Below, piece by piece: positions 27,831 to 34,846 of a DNA stretch of 64,000 nt. How positions within the stretch are numbered: position 1 is the first letter of the stretch; every line of letters begins with the position of its first letter. Below the pieces are notes generated by a model. It was not told the DNA's origin. It did not search any database and worked only from the letters and a program-made list of their open reading frames with translations. Source of the DNA: Pseudoxanthomonas sp. Root65 (lineage in GTDB: Bacteria > Pseudomonadota > Gammaproteobacteria > Xanthomonadales > Xanthomonadaceae); contig NZ_LMHA01000003.1 of NCBI RefSeq assembly GCF_001427635.1, positions 438,479 through 502,478 of the forward strand. The letters run 5' to 3'. The translations under genes were made by a program, and so were the position numbers.

Positions 27831-28112
27831 ATGGTTCCTGTGCCTGACTATTCAGATGAATGGCTCGCAGGCCTGAGTGATTCGGAAATCCAGTATTGGA
27901 GCATGAAGCCTCAATCTGAAAAAGACTGGTGGGCTTTCAATACGAAACAAAAAGACCGAGCAATGCTATTGCGCACAGAGCTTGGAGCACTTGAAGTCCA
28001 TCAATCATTGCTGGCCATGCCGGAATCAGAGCATAAGAAGATTCTAGATAAGCTAAAAATCAAAAGAAATGAAGCGATGGAGCGGCTAAAGGGAGGCTTT
28101 CCAGATGCCTAA
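27831..28112 (+). CDS. Small low-GC protein of unknown function
   Basis: A 93-residue, highly charged helical protein with no signal peptide and no recognised family. The start at 27831 (MVPVPDYSDEW) is chosen because GGAGG lies five bases upstream; an ATG at 27819 would put that site inside the gene. Codons are strikingly AT-ended compared with the rest of the window (runs such as AAAAATCAAAAGAAATGAAG), indicating recent transfer. The C-terminal half looks like an amphipathic helix. Confidence 0.6.
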   Translation: MVPVPDYSDEWLAGLSDSEIQYWSMKPQSEKDWWAFNTKQKDRAMLLRTELGALEVHQSLLAMPESEHKKILDKLKIKRNEAMERLKGGFPDA

Positions 28113-28177
28113 CGCAGACCGTCCGAAGTGTGGCTATGTTCCGTCACTCCCGCAGAAATTTGGCGCTGGCGAAGACG

Positions 28178-28621
28178 ATGAGCAAATACTCTCTTGACTT
28201 GCCCACCGGCGAGTTCCCTGAGTCAGCGACAGTTACCCCAGCCTCACGGCTAGGTCTGCGTCGGAACGTGGAGCGCTTTGCGGAGTACTTTAAGCGGGAG
28301 CTTAAGTACGACATCTCGCTTTTCTGCGCGAGAGAATCCAGCAAGTCTCCCGTATTCGTCCCATATGAAGGGCATCTTTTCCATGTGCCGGCTGACGACA
28401 TGCCGGGCATGAAGGTTCGCTACGTAGGGGCTGCCGTGTTCAGGAGGCGCGAAGCACATTGGGTTATGCAATGGGTTTGGATTCACCCTTTCTTTCGGCG
28501 TGAAGGTCATCTGTCTCGGTCCTGGCGAGATTATCAAGCGCGGTACGGTGAATTTGTTGTAGAGGGGCCGTACTCGCTTGATATGCAAGCTTTCCTCAGG
28601 TCTAAGACGAGTTCCGCTTAA
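28178..28621 (+). CDS. Low-GC protein, possibly related to acetyltransferases
   Basis: About 147 residues, AT-richer than the chromosome average. I do not recognise a family with certainty. A stretch VMQWVWIHPFFRREGHLSRSW has the look of the acetyl-CoA-binding loop of GNAT acetyltransferases (R-x-x-G-x-L), and the preceding strands would fit, but this is weak. The reading frame stays open upstream to 28130 and ATG 28136 is another possible start. It lies between the small low-GC gene and the REP transposase. Confidence 0.5.
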   Translation: MSKYSLDLPTGEFPESATVTPASRLGLRRNVERFAEYFKRELKYDISLFCARESSKSPVFVPYEGHLFHVPADDMPGMKVRYVGAAVFRRREAHWVMQWVWIHPFFRREGHLSRSWRDYQARYGEFVVEGPYSLDMQAFLRSKTSSA

Positions 28622-28635
28622 GCTTGTAGGAGCCC

Positions 28636-28666
28636 GTAGGATGGGTTGAGCGAAGCGATACCCATC
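28636..28666 (+). repeat. REP element at the 3' end of the REP transposase gene
   Basis: GTAGGATGGGTTGAGCGAAG continued by CGATACCCATC. Its last two bases overlap the stop codon of the transposase gene. It pairs with the inverted copy at 29218-29248. Confidence 0.92.
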
Positions 28667-29195
28667 ACCGCCGCTCCCCGAAACCCGCCTCATCTCCGTC
28701 CCAACCCCACCCCTCCGCCAACACCCCATCGCGCACAAACCGATGGAACGTGGAGTATGGCCAGTCCACAACACGCGCCGCACGACCATGCTTCACCGGA
28801 TTCCAGTGGATGTAATCCACATGCCGCGCGAAGTCGACGTCATCGCGTATCAGATGCTCCCAATATCGCCGTTGCCAGATGCCGCGTTCGCCCTTGTCGA
28901 CACGACTCGCGCGTCGATGCTCGCCACGGAGAAGGTGGCGTGAGAACCAGGTTTTGATGAGGCGCCAGCGCAAGGGAAAGTCGGCATCGTTTGGCGGCAA
29001 GGTCCAAAGTGCGTGCAGGTGATCCGGCAGCACGACCATTGCGTCGATGTCGAAAGGATGACGGTGCCGGGTGTACCGGATTGCGTCGCGCAATAGGTCG
29101 ATGTGGTCGACCAGCAGTGTCGTGCGCCGGTCGGCGAGATTGACGGTGAAGAAGTAGGTGGCGCCGGGGATGAAGGTGCGGCGGTAGTTGGTCAT
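28665..29195 (-). CDS. REP-associated tyrosine transposase (RAYT)
   Basis: A 176-residue Y1 (IS200-like) transposase-fold protein. The HUH metal-binding motif is in LPDHLHALW and the catalytic tyrosine block reads VDYIHWNPVKHG. RAYTs are domesticated single-copy enzymes thought to cut and spread REP elements. Both sides of the gene carry the same 31-base REP in inverted orientation, which is the classical arrangement. The start MTNYRRTFIPGATYFFT is typical. Its GC content is close to the chromosome. Confidence 0.95.
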   Translation of the reverse strand: MTNYRRTFIPGATYFFTVNLADRRTTLLVDHIDLLRDAIRYTRHRHPFDIDAMVVLPDHLHALWTLPPNDADFPLRWRLIKTWFSRHLLRGEHRRASRVDKGERGIWQRRYWEHLIRDDVDFARHVDYIHWNPVKHGRAARVVDWPYSTFHRFVRDGVLAEGWGWDGDEAGFGERR

Positions 29196-29217
29196 CCTTG
29201 ACCTCGGAGATGGTGTC

Positions 29218-29248
29218 GATGGGTATCGCTTCGCTCAACCCATCCTAC
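29218..29248 (-). repeat. REP element upstream of the REP transposase gene
   Basis: Exact inverted counterpart of the REP at 28636-28666 (minus strand GTAGGATGGGTTGAGCGAAG...), 22 bases before the transposase start codon. Confidence 0.92.
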
Positions 29249-29320
29249 GACTTTTCGATAAGCCGTCCTTGCGACCCGAGTCCGCTAGACTCCGGGCACG
29301 CCCGATAAGACGCATCCCGC

Positions 29321-29602
29321 ATGAAACTCACCCCAACCCCCCTCACCGCCGCCACTGCCGGCCTCTTCGCCGGCATCGTGATGCCGTTGCTCTGGCCGCA
29401 CCTGGGGGAGGAGACGTTGAACTGGGTGTTCGCGTTCCTGCTGGTGGTGGCGCTGCCGGTGCATGTGCTGGTGGTGGGTTTCAACGTGCCGGGCGAATCG
29501 CGGGCGGCGGGGGCGCTGGATGCCGCGTTGCTCAAGCGGGTGATGATCTGGCTGGCGACCGCGGTGGCGACGCTGGCGCTGATGAATATCATGCTGGCCT
29601 AG
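29321..29602 (+). CDS. Small membrane protein of unknown function
   Basis: A 93-residue hydrophobic protein with three likely membrane helices (about 10-27, 33-54 and 72-91). It starts MKLTPTPLTAATAGLFAG. I cannot assign a family. GC-rich codons fit the chromosome. It begins after the upstream REP and is followed by another small exported protein. Confidence 0.65.
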   Translation: MKLTPTPLTAATAGLFAGIVMPLLWPHLGEETLNWVFAFLLVVALPVHVLVVGFNVPGESRAAGALDAALLKRVMIWLATAVATLALMNIMLA

Positions 29603-29644
29603 GGCCGGGCCTATACTCGCCCCACTCAACGGAAAGGGCTACCC

Positions 29645-29914
29645 ATGTGCAAGACCGCACTCTTCCTGGCCTTGATGCTGGCGGCCGGCGCTGCCTTCGC
29701 CGACACCTACGCCTTCGGCAACCGCGTGGTCAGCAGCGGCGACAGCATCGGAAGACTTGTCGAGATCGCCGGCAAGCCCGACCTGGTCACACCCCTGGAA
29801 AACCAGTACGGCGCCCTCGAAGGCGAGAACTGGACCTACTTCCGTGAGGGCAAGACCATCGTCTTCACCATCAACACAAACGGCAAGATCCTGCGCATCT
29901 CCGAGTCGCGTTGA
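29645..29914 (+). CDS. Small periplasmic protein, DUF2845-like
   Basis: An 89-residue protein with a clean signal peptide (MCKTALFLALMLAAGAAFA). The mature part has the pattern VSSGDSIGRLVEIAGKPD ... WTYFREGKTIVFTINTNGKI, typical of small BamE/DUF2845-like periplasmic domains. The partial protein at the right edge (63794) has a comparable pattern. Function unknown. GGAAAGG upstream is a reasonable ribosome-binding site. Confidence 0.75.
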   Translation: MCKTALFLALMLAAGAAFADTYAFGNRVVSSGDSIGRLVEIAGKPDLVTPLENQYGALEGENWTYFREGKTIVFTINTNGKILRISESR

Positions 29915-29978
29915 TCGCCGCCATCGGTGGGCGCGCGATGCGTGGAATGCCCCCATCGGATGTTTTTGGGCGGCGCGC

Positions 29979-30250
29979 GGACCTTTTTCGCTCTCGCGAT
30001 CCCCTTCGTGTGAGAAGAACGGCTCTTTTTCGCCCAACGCCGGACCTTAGTGAGAGAAGAGAGGACCTTTTCGGTCCAGCGTCGGATCTTGTTGAGAGAT
30101 GACAGGCTCTTTTTGGTCCATCGTTGGACCTTAGTGAGAGAAGAGAGGATCTTTTCGGTCCAACGTTGGATCTTTCAGGTCCATCGCCGGACCTTACTGA
30201 GAGAAGAGAGGATCTTTCAGGCCCAAGGTGGCGTCTTGCAGTGAGCAGAG
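29979..30250. repeat. Tandem array of a 42-bp unit with internal dyads
   Basis: Units start at 30000, 30042, 30084 and 30126 (each 42 bp), then a 21-bp half unit at 30168 and a 41-bp unit at 30189. A degenerate half-unit precedes at 29979 and decay continues to about 30250. The pattern alternates GGACCTTAGTGAGAGAAGAG with GGACCTTTTCGGTCC and GGTCCAACGTTGGATC, both self-complementary. The unit length is a multiple of three, so some frames stay open, but no start signal is seen. It lies about 330 bases upstream of the osmoprotectant gene. Confidence 0.85.
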
Positions 30251-30314
30251 CGCAGCGTGCCGGTGCCGTCTGTGGGGCAGGGCGCGCGGAAAACAGCGGT
30301 TTTCGGCCGCAGAT

Positions 30315-30582
30315 TTAACATTCTTAACATTACGTTGACCTCTCACTGTGAGATGCGGCCTACAATGCTGCATCGCATCAGTCGATGTCCGCGTCCATGC
30401 TTCGGGGACGGACGCACATCTGCAGCGCTTCCGCGCGCAGCGTGCCTGGCACGCGGCACCCTAGTTTCCTGCGCCCGTTCGTGGCGCCTTCTTTCGATGC
30501 GATGACTCTCCCCGCCGGCGTCCCTGTACGCCTTCGCGTCGTGCCTTGTGCGCGGCATCTCCCCCTTATGGAGTGCACCTGC
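30315..30582 (+). promoter_or_regulatory. Putative promoter and leader of the glucosylglycerol gene
   Basis: A 9-bp direct repeat (TTAACATTC TTAACATTA, 30315-30332) is followed by TTGACC (30335) and TACAAT (30361). The 20-base spacing is longer than ideal, so this is a tentative promoter, possibly one needing an activator. A leader of about 200 bases would follow. With the 42-bp array this accounts for the 29915-30582 gap; no other gene is evident. Confidence 0.4.
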
Positions 30583-32880
30583 ATGAGCCTGCTGAAACAC
30601 CCTGAGCAACCCCTTCTTCTTGCCACCGATCTCGATGGCACCTTCCTGGCCGGCGATCCGGAAGCGCGCAAGCGCCTGTACCACCTGGTCGACGCCCATC
30701 CCGACGTCAAGCTGGCCTGGGTGACCGGCCGCGGCCGCGAAGCGATACTCTCGCTGCTGGCCGATCCCGGCCTGCCCACGCCGGACTACGTGATCTGCGA
30801 TGTCGGCGCCACCGTGCTGCGCACCGCCGACATGCAGCCGATCCAGCCGCTGCAGTCGCAGATCGAAGCGCGCTGGCCGGGCGAGCACGTGGTGGCCGAC
30901 GCCATGCGCCGCTTTCCCATGCTGGTGCGGCAGGAAGTGCCGCAGGAGCGCCGCTGCTCGTACTACTGCCATCCCGAGCAGCTCTCCACCATCCAGGCCG
31001 AGGTGGAAGCCGTGGCCGCCTCGCTGGGCTGCGAGGTGCTGTATTCAGCCGACCGCTACCTGGACATCCTGCCGCGCGACACGCGCAAGGGCAGCACGTT
31101 GACGGCGCTGGTGGACGAACTGGCACTGGACCCCGCGCGCGTGCTGGTGGCCGGCGACACCCTCAACGACCTGTCGATGTACGGCGAGGGCTTCCCTGGC
31201 GTGTGTGTGGGCGACTCCGAGCCGGCGCTGGTCGCCGCCACGGCCGGCATGGACAACGTGCTGCATGCCGACGCGCCGGGTTGCGGTGGCATCCTGCAGG
31301 CGATGGCGCATTTCGCGCTCATCGATGCCGACGATTACCCGCCCACGCTGCATCCGCCGGGCAAGGCGGAACTGGTGATGGTCTATCACCGCCTGCCGTA
31401 CGAGGAGCACATCGTCGACGGCCAGCGCGTGCGCCGGCCGCACAGTTCGCCGAATGGCATCATTCCCAGCCTGCTCAGCTTCTTCGGCAACGGCCAGCCC
31501 GGTTCATGGGTGGCGTGGACGGTGGACGATCCGAAGGCGCCGCCGGTCGAGGCGCGCGCGCCGGTGGATGCCGAGCGCTATCCCGGTCTCACCGCCGCGC
31601 ATGTGCCGCTGACCAAGCACGAGGTGGACGTGTTCTACAAACGCTTCTCGAAGGAAGCGTTCTGGCCGGTGATCAACAGCTTCTGGGAGCGCGCGCGTTT
31701 CAACGAGGACGACTGGGCGCTGTTCAAGCGCGTCAACCGTCGCTTTGCCGAGGCCGCCGCCGCCGAGGCCGCGCCCGGCGCCACGGTGTGGCTGCACGAC
31801 TACAACCTGTGGATGGTGCCGTCGGTGCTGCGCGAGCTGCGCCCCGACGTGAAGATCGCCTTCTTCCACCACACGCAGTTCCCGTCGGCGGACATCTTCG
31901 CCATCCTGCCGTGGCGGCGCGAGATCCTCGGCAGCCTGCTGGCCTGCGACTATGTGGGCTTCCATATCCCGCGCCATGCGGAGAACTTCACCGACGCGGT
32001 GCGCAGCACCTTCCCTGTGGAGGTCACCGCACGCGCCTCGTGCGCGCCGCGCTTCCTGACCTTCGGCTGCGCCGTGGGCGTAGAGGACATGGCGACGGAA
32101 CTGCGCATCGACGGCCGCACGGTGCGCATCGGCGCGCATCCGATCGGCACCGACGTGGGCCGCATCCGCGCCAGCCTGGAGACCGAGCAGGTGGCGGAGG
32201 ACATCGCGCGCATCCGCGACGAGATCGGCCGCCGCAAGCTGGTGCTGTCGATCGAGCGGCTGGACTACACCAAGGGCATCCTGCAGAAGCTGCACGCGTT
32301 CGAGCGCCTGCTGGACGAATCGCCGGAACTGCAGGGCGAAGTGACGCTGGTGCTGGTGTGCGTGCCGGCGGCGAAGGAGATGACCATCTATCGCCCGTTG
32401 CAACAGCAGATCGAACAGGCGGTGGGCCGCATCAACGGCCGGCTGTCGCAACTGGACTGGACGCCGGTGCGCTTCTTCGCCCGCGTGCTGCCGTTCGCCG
32501 ACGTGGTGGCGCATTACGCCGCGGCCGACGTCATGTGGATCACGCCGTTGCGCGATGGCCTGAACCTGGTGGCGAAGGAGTTCGTGGCGGTGCAGGGCCT
32601 GGACGGCGGCGACGGCGTGCTCGTGCTGTCGGAATTCGCCGGGGCTGCGGCCGAACTGAAGGGCGCGGTGCTGACCAATCCGCACGATCCGGCCGACCTG
32701 GCGCGCACGCTGCGGCAGGCGCTGGCGATGACACCGGGCGAACGCGAAGACCGTCAGCGCCGGCTGTTCGACATCGTGCGCCACCACGATCTGTCGCGCT
32801 GGGGACGCGAGTTCCTGGCGGCTGCACGCGGCGAAGAGCAGGGGGAGAATGCGGGCCCGCAGGCAGCGATTGCGGCTTAA
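30583..32880 (+). CDS. ggpPS: Fused glucosylglycerol-phosphatase / glucosylglycerol-phosphate synthase
   Basis: A 765-residue bifunctional enzyme for the osmoprotectant glucosylglycerol. Residues about 1-255 are a HAD phosphatase with LLATDLDGTFLAG at the start and AGDTLNDLSMYGE. From about 265 to 740 is a GT20 glycosyltransferase related to trehalose-phosphate synthase (HDYNLWMVPSVLRE, FFHHTQFPS, SIERLDYTKGI, TPLRDGLNLVAKEF). The phosphatase-first fusion is the form known from Stenotrophomonas GgpPS, which makes glucosylglycerol from ADP-glucose and glycerol-3-phosphate under salt stress. The start at 30583 has GGAG upstream. A trehalose role is less likely given this order. Confidence 0.88.
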   Translation: MSLLKHPEQPLLLATDLDGTFLAGDPEARKRLYHLVDAHPDVKLAWVTGRGREAILSLLADPGLPTPDYVICDVGATVLRTADMQPIQPLQSQIEARWPGEHVVADAMRRFPMLVRQEVPQERRCSYYCHPEQLSTIQAEVEAVAASLGCEVLYSADRYLDILPRDTRKGSTLTALVDELALDPARVLVAGDTLNDLSMYGEGFPGVCVGDSEPALVAATAGMDNVLHADAPGCGGILQAMAHFALIDADDYPPTLHPPGKAELVMVYHRLPYEEHIVDGQRVRRPHSSPNGIIPSLLSFFGNGQPGSWVAWTVDDPKAPPVEARAPVDAERYPGLTAAHVPLTKHEVDVFYKRFSKEAFWPVINSFWERARFNEDDWALFKRVNRRFAEAAAAEAAPGATVWLHDYNLWMVPSVLRELRPDVKIAFFHHTQFPSADIFAILPWRREILGSLLACDYVGFHIPRHAENFTDAVRSTFPVEVTARASCAPRFLTFGCAVGVEDMATELRIDGRTVRIGAHPIGTDVGRIRASLETEQVAEDIARIRDEIGRRKLVLSIERLDYTKGILQKLHAFERLLDESPELQGEVTLVLVCVPAAKEMTIYRPLQQQIEQAVGRINGRLSQLDWTPVRFFARVLPFADVVAHYAAADVMWITPLRDGLNLVAKEFVAVQGLDGGDGVLVLSEFAGAAAELKGAVLTNPHDPADLARTLRQALAMTPGEREDRQRRLFDIVRHHDLSRWGREFLAAARGEEQGENAGPQAAIAA

Positions 32881-32949
32881 CGCATTTACCTTTGACTCCT
32901 CCCGTGTGACTCGCGATAGTCACGTCACACCCGGGGCAGGAGACCCACG

Positions 32950-33054
32950 ATGCGCACATTGATGATGCGGAGCATGGCCTGGCTGCTGATCGCGGCCACC
33001 GCGCTGGTGCTGTTCGGCTTGCTGCAGATGCCCGAGCTCTGGCTGGGCCGCTGA
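32950..33054 (+). CDS. 34-residue single-pass membrane peptide
   Basis: Reads MRTLMMRSMAWLLIAATALV followed by LFGLLQMPELWLGR. GGAG lies eight bases upstream of the ATG. A positively charged N terminus followed by one hydrophobic helix suggests a small inner-membrane protein. It lies 69 bases after the glucosylglycerol gene on the same strand and could be co-expressed with it. No family is known to me. Confidence 0.5.
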   Translation: MRTLMMRSMAWLLIAATALVLFGLLQMPELWLGR

Positions 33055-33081
33055 TTCGCGGATCCGCGGCTCACGACAGGC

Positions 33082-33236
33082 AAAAGAAAACCCGACCATG
33101 AAGGTCGGGTCTGAAAGGGGGAGTCCCCGGCTCCGGCAGTGCTGCTTGCTCAAGGCAGCGCCCAGTTCCATTGCAGAGCGGCCATTCCTGGCCTGCGCAG
33201 GGCGTGCTGCCGGGGACGTGGCTATCCTCGCCCATC
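33082..33236 (-). ncRNA. Candidate structured small RNA, possibly of the Rsm/Csr type
   Basis: On the minus strand GTCCCCGGC (about 33217-33209) pairs exactly with GCCGGGGAC (33131-33123), closing a folded region. Inside is GGCCA-GGAA-UGGCC, which puts GGA in a tight apical loop, and AUGGAA in a likely single strand; GCCGGAGCC adds another GGA. A strong intrinsic terminator follows at 33090-33110. A GacA-box-like palindrome lies upstream at 33276-33293. GGA-rich loops plus such a box are the mark of RsmA/CsrA-titrating RNAs. It could alternatively be the structured 3' end of the upstream gene's mRNA. Confidence 0.4.
33090..33110 (-). terminator. Intrinsic terminator with a strong U-tract on the minus strand
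   Basis: The 8-bp stem ACCCGACC/GGTCGGGT with a 5-base loop is followed on the minus strand by TTTTCTTTTG. On the plus strand it may also end the transcript of the 34-residue peptide, although no T-run follows there. Confidence 0.85.
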
Positions 33237-33275
33237 GCTTTCACATTCACAGTCGGGCCTTGTCCCGGTGTGCTG

Positions 33276-33293
33276 TAGGAAAAATCCTACCCG
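33276..33293. promoter_or_regulatory. GacA-box-like palindrome
   Basis: TGTAGG-AAAAAT-CCTACC is an 18-bp dyad with the TGTARG-N6-CYTACM form and spacing of the GacA upstream activating sequence (consensus TGTAAG-N6-CTTACA). It lies about 60-70 bases upstream of the presumed start of the candidate small RNA. Binding by the NarL/GacA-type regulator at 35872 is speculation. Confidence 0.45.
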
Positions 33294-33306
33294 CCCGCGC
33301 GTCGAC

Positions 33307-34107
33307 TCAGCCGAACAGACCGTTGACCGCGCCATAGCCCATCGCCTGCGGGTCGGGCAGGGCGGTGGTGTCGGCATGCAGGAAGGTGTCGACCTGCGCG
33401 GCCAGCCGGCCATACATCGACTCGGCCAGGGCCGAGCCGGTGCTGACGCGCCGCACGCCCAGAGCCTCCAGCGCGGCGAGATCCTGCAACTGCGGACGCA
33501 GCATCGCGTTGAGCGGCAGACCGCAGCGCGCCGCCAGTGTGCGCAGGGCGTCGGCATCGACCAGGCCGGGCACGAACAGGCCATCGGCACCGGCATCGCG
33601 GTACAGCGCGGCGCGCGCCAGCGTGGTCTGCAGCCGCGCGCTTTCTTCGACGAGCCCGCGCAGATAGACGTCAGTGCGTGCGTTGATGAAGACATCCAGG
33701 CCCTGCGCAGCGCACGCCTCGCGGATGGCGCGGATCTTGGCGGCGAGCAGGGCGGGATCACCGGCGCCGTCTTCCAGGTTGATGCCGGCCGCGCCGGCAC
33801 GCACGACGCGCAGCACGGTGTCGGCGACGGTGGCCGGATCGTCCGCATAGCCGCCTTCCATGTCGACCGTCAACGGCACGGTGATGACCCGCGCGATAGC
33901 GGTGACCGCATGCAGCAGGGCTTCCACGTCGAGCGTGTCGCCATCGGGATAGCCCTGCGCCCACGCCAGGCCGGCGCTGGTGGTGGCCACGGCGGGCGCG
34001 CCCAGGTGTTCGATCAGGCGCGCCGTGCCGGCGTCCCAGGCGTTGGCCAGGCGGAGCAGGCCCTGCGTGTGCAGGTGGCGGAAACGGGCGGCGGGCGAGG
34101 GCGTCAT
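33307..34107 (-). CDS. Isocitrate lyase / PEP mutase family protein
   Basis: A 266-residue TIM-barrel enzyme of the ICL/PEPM superfamily. Visible blocks: RLANAWDAGTARLIEHLG, ATTSAGLAWAQGYPDGD, VPLTVDMEGGYADD (metal-binding acidic cluster), GINLEDGAG and FINARTDVYLRG. Family members cleave or form C-C or C-P bonds next to a carboxylate, such as 2-methylisocitrate or oxaloacetate. The catalytic Cys loop of isocitrate lyases is absent, so the substrate is uncertain. It stands alone on the minus strand. Confidence 0.85.
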   Translation of the reverse strand: MTPSPAARFRHLHTQGLLRLANAWDAGTARLIEHLGAPAVATTSAGLAWAQGYPDGDTLDVEALLHAVTAIARVITVPLTVDMEGGYADDPATVADTVLRVVRAGAAGINLEDGAGDPALLAAKIRAIREACAAQGLDVFINARTDVYLRGLVEESARLQTTLARAALYRDAGADGLFVPGLVDADALRTLAARCGLPLNAMLRPQLQDLAALEALGVRRVSTGSALAESMYGRLAAQVDTFLHADTTALPDPQAMGYGAVNGLFG

Positions 34108-34206
34108 GGGCGGACCGGTGGTGGACGTCGGACCGTCAGGGTGCCATGACCCGGCGCAGGCGACTCACCGGATGCGGACAGCGTTATCGCCGCCGCACCC
34201 TCGGCG

Positions 34207-34428
34207 TCAGGCGCAGAGCTTCCAGCCCTCGAACAGCCGCCAGCGGCCGTCGCCGCCTTCGATGTTGATGGCGTAGTCCAGCCCCTGCTGGTGGCGCTGG
34301 TTGGCCAGTTTCACGGCGTAGCCGAGCGCGGCGCCCGGGCTGGCGAAATGAAGCGGCGGCGACTCGTTGATCGACAGCTCGTAGGAGCCGTCTTCCGCCG
34401 GGGCATGGAACAGGTCGAAGGTCATCAT
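34207..34428 (-). CDS. Small conserved protein of unknown function
   Basis: A 73-residue protein, MMTFDLFHAPAEDGSYELSI at the start and WRLFEGWKLCA at the end. It looks like a small beta-rich cytoplasmic domain. Two adjacent ATG codons (34428, 34425) could be the start; no strong ribosome-binding site is seen. No family assignment. Confidence 0.6.
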   Translation of the reverse strand: MMTFDLFHAPAEDGSYELSINESPPLHFASPGAALGYAVKLANQRHQQGLDYAINIEGGDGRWRLFEGWKLCA

Positions 34429-34846
34429 GGCAAGCAGATTGCGGTGTCTGTGCGAAAACCTACGGGACGCGCCGTGACGTGGACGCATAGGGGCAGCCTG
34501 CCGTTTCCCGGGATTAAGTCATGTGGAAGCGGTGTGAGAAAACTGTGCGGTCAGACTGAACCGTCTACACATCGTCTTCGCATTGCCGTACGTAAAACGG
34601 CCGCCAGTGGTCGGGAAGACGGATCCACCCCCTCTGTCCCCCGCACACCCCTGCTACCGAGCCGCAAGGCTGACACCCAGGGCACCACGAGAGAACCGAA
34701 CGCAGCTTCCCGGACACCCCCTGTTCCGTGCTGCGCCTGGCGGTGGACCGCGAGTCCGACACCGTCGCCGCCCGGAGAGCCAGGCGTGTTCTCGCCCCAA
34801 CGCAAACGGGCCCGCAAGGGCCCGTTCGTGTGTCCGCCGTGCGGTG
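34429..34846. other. Gap without a recognised gene
   Basis: About 420 bases. Its right end has the terminator of the M28 peptidase gene. The rest shows no repeat family seen elsewhere in the window. A 66-codon minus-strand open frame at 34565-34762 has no start signal and I do not support it as a gene. Confidence 0.5.
34805..34826 (-). terminator. Hairpin terminator after the M28 peptidase gene
   Basis: AACGGGCCC-GCAA-GGGCCCGTT, a perfect 9-bp stem, 21 bases past the stop codon, with TTTG following on the minus strand. Confidence 0.75.

Noticed and set aside
27123..29250. Prophage or integrative island at tRNA-Ser
   Set aside because: No integrase, no phage gene, and no second copy of the tRNA 3' end (attachment site) downstream.
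29979..30250. Possible CRISPR array
   Set aside because: Units are contiguous with no unique spacers and there are no cas genes in the window.
29911..30318. Open frames across the 42-bp array giving 14-residue repeats (for example SERREDLF)
   Set aside because: The unit length is a multiple of three, so open frames arise automatically. There is no ribosome-binding site or ATG, and similar-length frames exist in more than one phase.
30385..30582. Longer N terminus for the glucosylglycerol enzyme
   Set aside because: The added residues have no family counterpart, while the ATG at 30583 has a ribosome-binding site and starts just before the HAD domain.
34551..34846. Extra gene or extension at the end of the M28 peptidase
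   Set aside because: The open frame crosses the peptidase terminator, has no start signal and matches nothing that I recognise.
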